NCBI GenBank assembly: GCA_041946825.1
Contig: JBHGBD010000001.1
Coordinates: 186,001 to 250,000 of the forward strand
DNA length: 64,000 nucleotides
Origin: CAZTHM01 sp041946825
Lineage (GTDB): Bacteria; Acidobacteriota; Terriglobia; UBA7540
Reading direction: 5' to 3'
Part shown: in pieces, positions 1 to 7,610 of the stretch
Layout: each line of letters opens with the position of its first letter
How positions within the stretch are numbered: position 1 is the first letter of the stretch
Translations under genes and position numbers: made by a program
Notes under the pieces: generated by a model
Database searches by the model: none
Seen by the model: the letters and a program-made list of their open reading frames with translations, nothing else
What the model was told of the DNA's origin: nothing

Positions 1-465
1 GCCAAAGAACAGCCGCTGGCGAATTCCCGCTTGCGCCATCTCTCTCGCCGGCAGAAGAAGCGCGGCGATTCCGATTCCGCCGGCGACGTGCAGGACTTCA
101 TCGGCCTCGCGGGCCTTCGCGATGTAATCCTCCTTGAAGAATCCGTGTCCGAGCGGCGCGAGCAGTCCGACTTTGTCGCCCGGCTGCAGCCTGGCCATTA
201 AATCCGTTCCCCGGCCGACGACTTTGTACAGGAACTGCAGGGTTTCAGGAGCGGACAGCCTCCGGCTTCCACGCCCGTTGCCCGCCGTGACGTCGTAGAT
301 GCTCATCGGCCGGCGCAGCAGAACGTCGGAACGGCCGAGCAGTTGAATCATGGCGAACTGTCCAGGGCGAGTGACGCGTGCCGCGCGCGGAGCGCGAACG
401 CTGAGAAGGAAATGCCCGCCGGTAAGCGGCCGGTTTTCCGTGACGGGCACAATTTCGTCGTACAT
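1..465 (-). CDS. pyrK: Dihydroorotate dehydrogenase electron-transfer subunit PyrK, 3' end cut by window edge
   Basis: The first 155 residues are readable on the minus strand from an ATG at 463-465, and the reading frame runs off the left edge without a stop. The protein starts with a ferredoxin-reductase-type FAD domain: the flavin motif RRPMSIYD lies near residues 51-58 and a glycine-rich nucleotide stretch, VAGGIGIAALL, near 127-137. This pattern matches PyrK, the FAD and [2Fe-2S] subunit that passes electrons from dihydroorotate dehydrogenase B to NAD in pyrimidine synthesis. The cysteine cluster expected at the C-terminus would lie outside the window, so a related ferredoxin-NADP reductase cannot be fully excluded. 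A pyrD gene would be expected next to it, beyond the edge. Confidence 0.85.
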   Translation of the reverse strand, partial: MYDEIVPVTENRPLTGGHFLLSVRAPRAARVTRPGQFAMIQLLGRSDVLLRRPMSIYDVTAGNGRGSRRLSAPETLQFLYKVVGRGTDLMARLQPGDKVGLLAPLGHGFFKEDYIAKAREADEVLHVAGGIGIAALLLPAREMAQAGIRQRLFFG

Positions 466-551
466 CCAGAATATGCTAGCAGAACCCCACTGAAATTTGT
501 AAAAGGGTTCTTTAGGTCCAGTCCCCCCGGGCTGTGGTCCATGCCCCACAC

Positions 552-1487
552 CTATTTCTCTTCGGCCTTTCGGGGAGTCGGGCCGGGGGCGGCGAAAAGC
601 TCCCGGCGCGCGGTGTCGCAGATGGCTGCGACGGCCGGGTTCTTAATCCTGCGCTCAATCGAGATCGCGTAGAAGTGCATGCGCACCGTGTCGGGCTGGC
701 CGACTCGGCTCAAGCCATACCTGCGACGGATTTCCTGATCGAGCACCAGAGGAGCCGGGAAAATCCCGAGTTGTCCCTCGCCAAAGGCACGGAGCAGGGA
801 AAAGTCGTCAAATTCCCCGACCACAGCGGGCTGGATGTTGTTGGACTGAAACCAGTGATCAAGGCTCAGCCTTAGCGACGTGCCATCGGTGGGCAGCAAC
901 AGGGGCGCGGCGTCAAGTGACCGTGGAAAGCGCCGCCGGAAGGATGCGGCGAGTTTGGGATGGGCGTAGAAGCCGACTGCGCACTCACCGATCAGATGGT
1001 TGAACGCGCGAACCCTTGCTCCGGGGCCAATGGGCCCGTCCGACAATACCAGATCCAGTTCTTGCGTGGCGAGCAGGCCAATCATCCTGTCAGGGGGATC
1101 CTCGCGGCAGATAATCTGCATGGGCGAGGGTAATTGCAGTGCGGGCTCGAGGAGCCGGTAGACGATGCTCTTGGGCAGCACGTCGGCGATGCCGACCAGC
1201 AACTTCGGGGCGCGGCCGGTCGGGCGGCCTTTGAGAGCGTCCAGGAGTTCCTGGCCCTTCCCAAAAATCTCCTCGGCGTATCGGAAGACTTCTTTGCCGA
1301 CCTCCGTGAGCGCGAGGCGACGGCCGGATCGCGTGAAGAGTTCTTCTCCCAGCCGTTCTTCCAGACGACCAATCTGGGCGCTGATGGTCGGCGGGGCCAG
1401 CAAGAGTTCGTGCGAGGCGCGGACGATGCTGCCGCTCCGAGCTACGGTCCAGAAGTAGAGCAGATGATGGTAGTTCAGCCATTCCAT
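552..1487 (-). CDS. LysR-family transcriptional regulator, NhaR-like
   Basis: This 311-residue protein has an N-terminal winged helix-turn-helix beginning MEWLNYHHLLYFWTVARSGS, typical of the NhaR branch of LysR regulators. The effector-binding domain follows from about residue 90 and includes IADVLPKSIVYRLLEPAL, as in NhaR relatives. The frame extends upstream to 1634, but those extra 49 residues look unlike a regulator. The ATG at 1487 matches the family start and has GGAGG only one base upstream, so the start is likely rather than certain. NhaR proteins activate Na+/H+ antiporter or biofilm genes. No antiporter gene is adjacent here, so the target is unknown. The region upstream is AT-rich and probably holds the promoter. 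Confidence 0.85.
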   Translation of the reverse strand: MEWLNYHHLLYFWTVARSGSIVRASHELLLAPPTISAQIGRLEERLGEELFTRSGRRLALTEVGKEVFRYAEEIFGKGQELLDALKGRPTGRAPKLLVGIADVLPKSIVYRLLEPALQLPSPMQIICREDPPDRMIGLLATQELDLVLSDGPIGPGARVRAFNHLIGECAVGFYAHPKLAASFRRRFPRSLDAAPLLLPTDGTSLRLSLDHWFQSNNIQPAVVGEFDDFSLLRAFGEGQLGIFPAPLVLDQEIRRRYGLSRVGQPDTVRMHFYAISIERRIKNPAVAAICDTARRELFAAPGPTPRKAEEK

Positions 1488-1744
1488 GCCTCCGAGTTTA
1501 GTTAGAAAAAAACGATTTGTCATTTTGAAAGTTTCTACTTTTCTAAGAGAAGATGGACTGCTAAACATAGAGTTGCCGGGCGCGGTGACGCGGCAAGACC
1601 GCTGCCGGACAGAAGTCGTACCGTCCGACCACACCGGTCTGTGAAGATGCCTGCCGCAAGGGGCGCGCCCGGCTGAAATGGCCGCACAGATCCTGGTCGC
1701 CTGAAGTTTCCGGCAACGAGCGTGTGGCAGAACACGGAGGAAAG

Positions 1745-2119
1745 ATGCAATTAGAGGTGCGGAGCCAGAATGTCGATCTTGCGGACGCGCTGCAGGGCTA
1801 TATCGAGCGTCGAATGAGGTTCTCCTTGAGCCGGTTTGGCCCGCGGGTCGGCCGCGTCAAAGTACGTCTATCGGATGTCAATGGCCCGCGCGGAGGAGTC
1901 GACAAGTCCTGCCGCGCGAGTGTCCAAGTTCTGCCTTCCGGGAATGTGGTGGTGGAGGAAACCGCCCTGAGCCTTTTTACGGCGATCGACCGCGTGGCGG
2001 ATCGCTTGGGTGAGTGTGTCAGCCGCCAAGTCGGCCGCGGGAAGAAGGCGAAAGGCAGCCGGGAGTCAGTCAGGACGACCGGCGAACTGCAGAAAATCCC
2101 CTATTCCGGAAGTGCGTGA
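1745..2119 (+). CDS. Ribosome hibernation/sigma-54 modulation family protein (HPF/RaiA-like)
   Basis: The 124-residue product begins MQLEVRSQNVDLADALQGYIERR, the usual opening of the HPF/RaiA fold, in which a small beta-alpha-beta protein binds the 30S decoding region to idle ribosomes in stress. A strong GGAGGAAAG ribosome binding site precedes the ATG at 1745, which makes the further upstream ATG at 1724 unlikely. The protein lacks the long C-terminal dimerisation domain of long HPF, so it is a short-form member. It is followed by an Rnk/GreA-like gene, a receiver-like gene and a small membrane protein gene on the same strand. That grouping suggests a stress-response cluster, which is an inference. 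Confidence 0.8.
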   Translation: MQLEVRSQNVDLADALQGYIERRMRFSLSRFGPRVGRVKVRLSDVNGPRGGVDKSCRASVQVLPSGNVVVEETALSLFTAIDRVADRLGECVSRQVGRGKKAKGSRESVRTTGELQKIPYSGSA

Positions 2120-2227
2120 ATCGAGTGTGAAGGCGCTCACCGCAAACGTCCTGCAAGAAGGCAGTCTGATGTTCGCACGGGGAGTATCCCACGGCTGTAG
2201 CCGTCGCGAGAAGGAAGGAGGCTTGAA

Positions 2228-2698
2228 ATGATCCGACTGGAAGAACGCACCGTCCTCATCACCGAAGCCGACAAAGAACAGCTCGAAGCCCTCTTGGATT
2301 CCGTCCAGAACGTTCACAAGCGGGACGAGTACTACTTGCAGATGTTGCAGGAAGAGCTCGACCGCGCTGAAGTCGTCGCGGCTGGAGAGATCCCACCCGA
2401 CGTGGTCACGATGAATTCGCAGATTCGCGTCAGGGATTTGGATGCCGGGAAGTCATTTGTCTGCACCCTCGTGTTTCCTCGCGACGCGGACTTCGCCAGG
2501 AGCCGGATCTCGGTCCTCGCGCCCATTGGGACGGCGCTGCTGGGATATCGGGTGGGAGACGTAATCGAGTGGAAAGTCCCTGCGGGCACAAGAAGACTGA
2601 GAGTCGAAGAGGTCCTCTACCAGCCGGAGGCGGCCGGAGAAAAGCCTGATCTCGGGAGCGTCCGGGATCTGCCCTCCGCCTATCACATGAGTCTATGA
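2228..2698 (+). CDS. Rnk/GreA-type transcription elongation factor-like protein
   Basis: The 156-residue protein has a short N-terminal helical region with a LYYLQMLQEELDRA-like stretch (residues about 37-48) and a C-terminal GreA/GreB FKBP-like domain. The domain is recognisable from the segment ending ISVLAPIGTALLGYRVGDVIEWKVP. It resembles Rnk, called regulator of nucleoside diphosphate kinase, which binds RNA polymerase but has a shorter coiled coil than GreA and does not stimulate cleavage. AAGGAAGGAGG lies just upstream of the ATG. The stop overlaps a potential ATG of the next frame by four bases, but the next gene more likely starts at 2749. Its position behind the hibernation-factor gene suggests a shared role in slowing gene expression. 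Confidence 0.8.
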   Translation: MIRLEERTVLITEADKEQLEALLDSVQNVHKRDEYYLQMLQEELDRAEVVAAGEIPPDVVTMNSQIRVRDLDAGKSFVCTLVFPRDADFARSRISVLAPIGTALLGYRVGDVIEWKVPAGTRRLRVEEVLYQPEAAGEKPDLGSVRDLPSAYHMSL

Positions 2699-2748
2699 AC
2701 GGTCATGCTTTAGTCATAGGCCGAAATACATCGCCGGGGAGGTTAGAC

Positions 2749-3180
2749 ATGTCCGTGAAAGGAGCAAGACAGCGAACGGGCTGGGAAGAGAAGTCCTTTA
2801 TTGCCCGGCCACAAATCCTCTTGATCGATGACGACGTGGACGATCTGGAATATACCGAGGGAATTCTTCAGAAACTGGGCTGCGAGGTAAGCGCCGGCAC
2901 CTCTTTCCAGGACGGCCTGCGGAATTTGGAAGGGGGCGTGTGGGATTTCGTGGTCCTCAGTCAGGGAGGCCCCTCGTTTGAGGGCCGGCGCATTCTGGAA
3001 TCAGCAGGCAACATCAACCGTTGTCTGCCGGTCCTGGTCTTAACGAGTTGGCACAACATGCGCTGTTACCTGCAGGCTATGCAGTTAGGGGCCGTGGATT
3101 ACCTGGAGAAGCCGGTTTCCTTGTGGGAAATGGCGCGCCTGCTGGAGACACACCTGCCGCTGCATGCGGTCGCGGCTTGA
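2749..3180 (+). CDS. Receiver-domain protein lacking the phospho-acceptor aspartate (pseudo-receiver)
   Basis: This is a single-domain response-regulator-like protein of 143 residues. The acidic triad is present (LLIDDDVDD), as are the conserved Thr (VLVLTSW) and Lys (DYLEKPVS). Where the phospho-acceptor Asp should end the third beta strand, the sequence reads DFVVLSQGGPSFEG, so Ser stands in place of Asp. It probably cannot be phosphorylated in the usual way and may signal by protein binding. No output domain is fused. GGGGAGG sits seven bases before the ATG at 2749; an earlier ATG at 2695 overlaps the upstream stop but has no binding site. No histidine kinase is adjacent. Confidence 0.8.
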   Translation: MSVKGARQRTGWEEKSFIARPQILLIDDDVDDLEYTEGILQKLGCEVSAGTSFQDGLRNLEGGVWDFVVLSQGGPSFEGRRILESAGNINRCLPVLVLTSWHNMRCYLQAMQLGAVDYLEKPVSLWEMARLLETHLPLHAVAA

Positions 3181-3235
3181 TCTCGGGAGACGGGCCCACC
3201 TGTCCCTGACACCAATATGACTTGCGAGGTTTTCT

Positions 3236-3451
3236 ATGCTGGAAGCAATTGTAATCATCGTCGCGCTTGGTGGGCTGGAGCTGATCTTGTGGTGTCTGGG
3301 TCATCGGCAGCAGAAGCGGCAACTCGAGCTGCTCGACTCCATCTGGGCGGAACTCGCCATCAGGAATTCCATGATCGAAGACGCCCAGCCCGGGGGCCTC
3401 AAAGGAGAACGGCGGTCAGAGCCCGTCACGCATCTCTTCGGCGGTTACTGA
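3236..3451 (+). CDS. Small membrane protein, function unknown
   Basis: The 71-residue product has one N-terminal membrane segment, roughly residues 3-20 (AIVIIVALGGLELILWCLG), then a charged tail with a short helical stretch rich in Gln, Leu and Glu. GCGAGG stands a few bases before the ATG. It follows the receiver-like gene by 55 bases on the same strand and may belong to that unit. No family was recognised. A larger frame at 3217-3513 overlaps it but encodes a composition-biased product and is not favoured. Confidence 0.5.
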   Translation: MLEAIVIIVALGGLELILWCLGHRQQKRQLELLDSIWAELAIRNSMIEDAQPGGLKGERRSEPVTHLFGGY

Positions 3452-3500
3452 GCGTGGGGCAAGAAGCGAGCAGGTCGTCCGGAAAGGAGGTGGCCGAATC

Positions 3501-4178
3501 TTACAAGTGTTGATTGATCCACCGGCGGATGTGGGGAATGGCGGTTCGGGGAAACCGGTGCGGCGAATTGTAGAAACGGAAATCGAGTGACGCCGCGCGT
3601 TGGGCAAGCTGGCGGCGAAATTCCAGGTTCTTCTCGCGCGAATACCACTGGTCGTGAGTTGCCGCAATGTGCAGCACGTGAGTTTTCGATGGTTGGTAAA
3701 CGTGATTCTCGCTCCAATCGCCCGGCACGCCCCCGCACACGGCGATGACTCCACGGGCTTTGTGCGGGTGAGTGAAAACGAATCGGTAGTTATACGAACA
3801 GGGCTGCGAAAACCCCAGCAGGAACACGCTTTCGGGATCCGCGTCGTATTTCCGGGTCGCCAGATCAATGAGCGCCAAGATGTTTCGGTGATGGAGTTCG
3901 ACCGACTCTTCCATCCTGTAGCTGGTCCCCCAGCCAAAACCCACGTTGTGCTTGTTCTGGTCTTCCCCCAATCGGAAGAAGAATTGATTCGGGCCTTGAA
4001 GGGAAATTACGATCATGTGTCCGTCGGCGATGCGTCGCGCCAGGCGCATCATCGAATCCTTGTTTCCCTGGAAGCCGTGCAAGGCGATGAGCAGCGGCCA
4101 GCGTTTGCCCGCCCGATGTCCTCGGGGTAGTTCCAAGTCGTAATAGCACTTGATGCGCGCCGTGAGGAAATGTTCCAT
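3501..4178 (-). CDS. Alpha/beta-hydrolase, esterase/phospholipase-like
   Basis: The 225-residue protein has the alpha/beta-hydrolase layout. An oxyanion region LLIALHGFQGNKD lies near residues 29-41, a nucleophile elbow GFSQPCS near 119-125, an acid in AATHDQWY near 171-178, and a late histidine in NSPHRFPR. It resembles the carboxylesterase/phospholipase (COG0400-type) group that acts on small esters. The elbow reads G-F-S-Q-P rather than strict G-x-S-x-G, which fits the looser members of the family. No secretion signal is visible, so it is probably cytoplasmic. No clear ribosome binding site precedes the ATG at 4178. The substrate cannot be inferred. Confidence 0.8.
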   Translation of the reverse strand: MEHFLTARIKCYYDLELPRGHRAGKRWPLLIALHGFQGNKDSMMRLARRIADGHMIVISLQGPNQFFFRLGEDQNKHNVGFGWGTSYRMEESVELHHRNILALIDLATRKYDADPESVFLLGFSQPCSYNYRFVFTHPHKARGVIAVCGGVPGDWSENHVYQPSKTHVLHIAATHDQWYSREKNLEFRRQLAQRAASLDFRFYNSPHRFPRTAIPHIRRWINQHL

Positions 4179-4214
4179 TGTCTAGGTTCGCGAACTGTAG
4201 AACTGCATCCTGCT

Positions 4215-4628
4215 TCAGTAATTCGGCCAGACCCCGGGAGTGGCCAGCTCCAGCAGATTCCCGTCCGGGTCCCGAAAATAGAGGCTGCGCCCTGCGCGCG
4301 GCCACGTGACTCTGCTCTCGATCTCAACGCCTTTTTCCGTCAACCACGTCTCCCACTCCGCCAGTTCGGGCGCCGAGATGGCGAACGCCGCGTGCAGTTG
4401 CCCGGACCCGTCATGCGGCGGGATGACGCCGCCCGGGACCGAAATCGCCTCGCGCGTCCCGCCCGTCTTAAAGAGCAATAGCACGTGGCGATCGCACACG
4501 TTAAGGGCGCAGAACCTCTCGTTGGAATCCATCACGGGCCAGCCAAAGACTTTCTGGTAGAACTCGATGGAGCGCGCTACGTTTTCAACATAGAGCGCTG
4601 TCTCAACGACTCCGTTGACATGGGGCAT
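4215..4628 (-). CDS. Glyoxalase/bleomycin-resistance (VOC) family protein
   Basis: The 137-residue protein shows the vicinal-oxygen-chelate pattern. It opens with VETALYVENVARSIEFYQKVFGWPV, contains HAAFAISAPELAEWETWL in the second half, and ends with the family signature YFRDPDGNLLELATPG. Members of this fold bind a metal and act as glyoxalases, dioxygenases or drug-binding proteins. The true activity here is unknown. GGAGGACAA precedes the ATG at 4628. An open frame extends to 4847, but it overlaps the upstream molybdopterin enzyme and is not expected to be used. It starts only 14 bases after the stop of that enzyme, so the two genes are probably co-transcribed. Confidence 0.85.
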   Translation of the reverse strand: MPHVNGVVETALYVENVARSIEFYQKVFGWPVMDSNERFCALNVCDRHVLLLFKTGGTREAISVPGGVIPPHDGSGQLHAAFAISAPELAEWETWLTEKGVEIESRVTWPRAGRSLYFRDPDGNLLELATPGVWPNY

Positions 4629-4642
4629 TTGTCCTCCGCGCA

Positions 4643-6724
4643 TCACAGAACAGAGTCTTTTGCTTGCAGCCGCGCGACTTCCACCAGGTTGCACTGGAAG
4701 GTTGATCCCCCGCCGAGTCGCGTCAGGCGATTCGAGACCAAAGTGTTGATGCCGTGACCTCCAGGCGAATGCTTCGGCCACCAGATGGAATCCGCCATGA
4801 CCACGCCCGGCCGCATGTCCGTCGTGATCTCGGCCCAGAGCTGGCACTCGCCGCGCTCGTTGAAGACGCGAACCACTTCACCGCTGGCGACACCGCGTGC
4901 CCGCGCATCTTCAGGATGGATCTTCAGCGTCGGCCGACCCATCCGCTCGCGCTGCTCCGACACCGCGCCGAATGTCGAATTGAGAAAATGCACCGACGGC
5001 GGCGCGAGCAATTGCAGCGGGAAGCGTTCGTGCAGGTCGTGGTTCTCGGGACTTTCCGTGCAGGCGGAGTAGCTGGGCAAAGGATCAAAGCCCAGGTCGG
5101 CCATCGCCTGCGAATAGAACTCGATCTTGCCCGAGGGCGTCGCCAACTGCCCGTTTGAGCCGATACCGTCATTGGGGACATTCAAGCGCAGCGTCGCGCC
5201 CGCTTTCAGTTTCTCGAAGTCCACTCCCGCCAGGAACGGTGACGGCGAATCCAGCGCCTCCTGCATCACGTCGTGTTCACTGAGGCCAAAGCACGCGTCA
5301 TCGAATCCCATTTGACGGGCTAGCAACTGGAACACTTCCCGGTTGGGCTTCGCCTCTCCAAGCGGGGCGACCGCCGGCTTGCCGATCTGCAGGTAGTGAT
5401 GTCCATAGCTCTTGTAGAGGTCGAGATATTCGAGAAACGTCGGGGCGGGCAGGACGATGTCGGCGAAGTCCACCGTATCGGTGTGCACCTGTTCGTGCAC
5501 GACCGTGAATAGATCCTCGCGGCGCAAGCCGGCGTGGACGCGCGTTTGATCGGGCGCGATGGCGGCGGGATTGCAATTGTAAACGTAGAGGGCCTTGATG
5601 GGCGGGTGCTTCTCTTCGAGCAGCACTTCACCCAGTTTGACCATGTTGATTTCGCGGGTCGCAGGCTTGAACTCGTCTTCGCCGGTCACGCGACCGTAGT
5701 TGAACTCAAAGCACGGGCCGCTTTCGTGGTGCGCGCCTCCTCCCGGCTTGCGAAACGCGCCGACGAGGCCTGGCAAGCACGCGATGGTGCGCATCGCCAT
5801 GCCGCCGTTCTCGTGACGCGTCAGGGCGAATCCGACGCGCAGGAACGGCGCGCGCGCCCGGCCGTAATCGCGCCCTAGGCGCTCGATTTGTTCTTCGGAT
5901 AGGCCGGTGATTTGGCTGACGCGCTTGACGGGATATTCCCCAAGCACTGTATTTCGCAATTGCTCATAGCCCAGCGTGTAATTACGAATATAGTCTTCAT
6001 CGACGAGCCCATCGCGCACCAGGACGTGCATCAAGCCCAGGGCCAGCGCGCCGTCCGTGCCGGGCCGCGGCATGAGTTGTTCGTCGGCGAGGTGGGACGT
6101 CCGATTGCGGCAGGGATCGATCAGCACGACGCGTGCGCCGCGCTTCTTCGCCGCCTTGACGATGGGGACAAAGTGGACGCTGGTGGCGGCGAAATTCATC
6201 CCCCAGATGAGAATGAAATCGGACCGCTCGGCCACGCGCAGGTCGGTGGAAGTGTGCTTGCCCAGCGTCATTCCCCATCCCGCCATGGCTGCGGGATCGC
6301 AGATGGTGCGCAGCAGGCGGCTCGCGCCCAGGCGATAGAAGAACCGGTGGCCGGCAAGGCGATGAACGATTCCCAGCGAGCCACCGTAGGAGTAGGGAAG
6401 GATCGCTTCGCCGCCGTACTCGGCGACGATGGCTTTGAAGCGCGCGGCAATTTCATCCAGCGCTTCGTCCCACGCCATGGGGGCAAATTTACCTTCTCCC
6501 TTCGCGCCCACGCGGCGAAGCGGATGGAGCACGCGGAGCGGCGAGTACAGCCGGCGATCGTAATGCGCCACCTTGTGGCAGAGAAAGCCGCGCGTGATGG
6601 GATGCTCCGGATCTCCCTGGAGTCGGGTGACGCGGCCGTTCTCGACGGTCACCAGGATGCTGCACGTGTCGGGGCAGTCGAGCGGGCAAACGGTTTTCAG
6701 AACTTGGCTGCCGTTTTGACTCAT
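4643..6724 (-). CDS. Molybdopterin-dependent oxidoreductase (DMSO reductase superfamily)
   Basis: The 693-residue enzyme starts with a CPLDCPDTC motif followed by a fourth Cys in GFLCHKV, the [4Fe-4S] site of bis-MGD oxidoreductases. The Mo-cofactor domains follow (ILIWGMNFAATSVHF, VLIDPCRNRTSHLAD, PRPGTDGALALGLMHVLV). The C-terminal dinucleotide-binding domain ends PGGHGINTLVSNRLTRLGGGSTFQCNL. No Tat signal or partner electron-transfer or membrane subunit is present. It belongs to a widespread group of stand-alone cytoplasmic anaerobic-dehydrogenase-like proteins of unknown substrate. The frame is open to 6871, but the iron-sulfur motif fits a start at 6724. The downstream glyoxalase-like gene follows closely. 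Confidence 0.87.
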   Translation of the reverse strand: MSQNGSQVLKTVCPLDCPDTCSILVTVENGRVTRLQGDPEHPITRGFLCHKVAHYDRRLYSPLRVLHPLRRVGAKGEGKFAPMAWDEALDEIAARFKAIVAEYGGEAILPYSYGGSLGIVHRLAGHRFFYRLGASRLLRTICDPAAMAGWGMTLGKHTSTDLRVAERSDFILIWGMNFAATSVHFVPIVKAAKKRGARVVLIDPCRNRTSHLADEQLMPRPGTDGALALGLMHVLVRDGLVDEDYIRNYTLGYEQLRNTVLGEYPVKRVSQITGLSEEQIERLGRDYGRARAPFLRVGFALTRHENGGMAMRTIACLPGLVGAFRKPGGGAHHESGPCFEFNYGRVTGEDEFKPATREINMVKLGEVLLEEKHPPIKALYVYNCNPAAIAPDQTRVHAGLRREDLFTVVHEQVHTDTVDFADIVLPAPTFLEYLDLYKSYGHHYLQIGKPAVAPLGEAKPNREVFQLLARQMGFDDACFGLSEHDVMQEALDSPSPFLAGVDFEKLKAGATLRLNVPNDGIGSNGQLATPSGKIEFYSQAMADLGFDPLPSYSACTESPENHDLHERFPLQLLAPPSVHFLNSTFGAVSEQRERMGRPTLKIHPEDARARGVASGEVVRVFNERGECQLWAEITTDMRPGVVMADSIWWPKHSPGGHGINTLVSNRLTRLGGGSTFQCNLVEVARLQAKDSVL

Positions 6725-6929
6725 GTGTTTTGCGTCCAGAGGCCCGAACCTGGATTCTAGCATACGGATGGAGATGGCCGCAGGGCCAGTGCGACCGGCA
6801 GGGCCCGTCGCGGAGCGCGTGGTGCGATTAGAGGGTGAAATGATACAATGCGCCGCGTCGTCACGAATCACGCCTCAAATCCGAATGCGATTTAAGTCCG
6901 CGCCGCCCTGGCGCGGAAGGAGGTCTCAC

Positions 6930-7493
6930 ATGCCGCGACCTGAACGCATGCCGCAATATATTGGTGGCCTCTTTCTTCTGATCGGGTTGGTCTTGCTTGC
7001 TTTCGCAGGCTGGAGCGGATACCGCCAGCACACGATCATCAAGTCCTGGCCGGAAGTCCAGGCCGAAGTCGTCAAGAGCGAGCTCGTCGACTCCCGCGAC
7101 GACGACGGCAAGACAATGTACAGTACAGCGATTGAGTTCCGTTATACGGCGGGTGGTAAGGAATTCAGCACTCCCACAAAATCAAATTACAGTACTTCCA
7201 GTTACGAAGAAATGAAAACCGAGGTTGATGCTTACGCGCCGGGCACCCGCCACGCAATACGCATCAATCCTTCCAATCCGCGCGACATCCAATATAACGC
7301 GGGATATACGCCCGGATTTTTTCTGCTCTCCATCGTTCTGGGAGCCATGGGCGTGGTCTTCAGCGGCCTGAGCATTGTTTTGCTGCTCGCTTTCCGGCCG
7401 CAGCGCTCGATCTCCTGCCCTTCCTGCGGCAACGCGGTCGAGCCGGGCCAGAACTTTTGCCCCAATTGCGCGGCGCCCCTGCGGGGGCGGTGA
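6930..7493 (+). CDS. DUF3592 membrane protein with C-terminal zinc ribbon
   Basis: The 187-residue protein has an N-terminal membrane helix (about residues 9-30), then a small soluble DUF3592-like domain starting WPEVQAEVVKSELVDS and ending at NPRDIQYNAGY. A second membrane helix follows (about 132-157), then a short zinc ribbon with two Cys pairs, CPSCGNAVEPGQNFCPNC. The soluble domain should face outward and the ribbon the cytoplasm. GGAAGGAGG sits before the ATG at 6930; the frame extends further upstream without good coding character. The function of DUF3592 proteins is not established, and no operon partner is evident. Confidence 0.75.
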   Translation: MPRPERMPQYIGGLFLLIGLVLLAFAGWSGYRQHTIIKSWPEVQAEVVKSELVDSRDDDGKTMYSTAIEFRYTAGGKEFSTPTKSNYSTSSYEEMKTEVDAYAPGTRHAIRINPSNPRDIQYNAGYTPGFFLLSIVLGAMGVVFSGLSIVLLLAFRPQRSISCPSCGNAVEPGQNFCPNCAAPLRGR

Positions 7494-7610
7494 TCGCGAG
7501 CGGTCCTGGCGGTACAAAATGGCCGTGGCCTTCCGCTCCCTCTCCGCAGGCCGGCCTTTGAACTGCTCCTGATTTTGAGGATACAATCAATCCTTACGGG
7601 GACACCGGTC

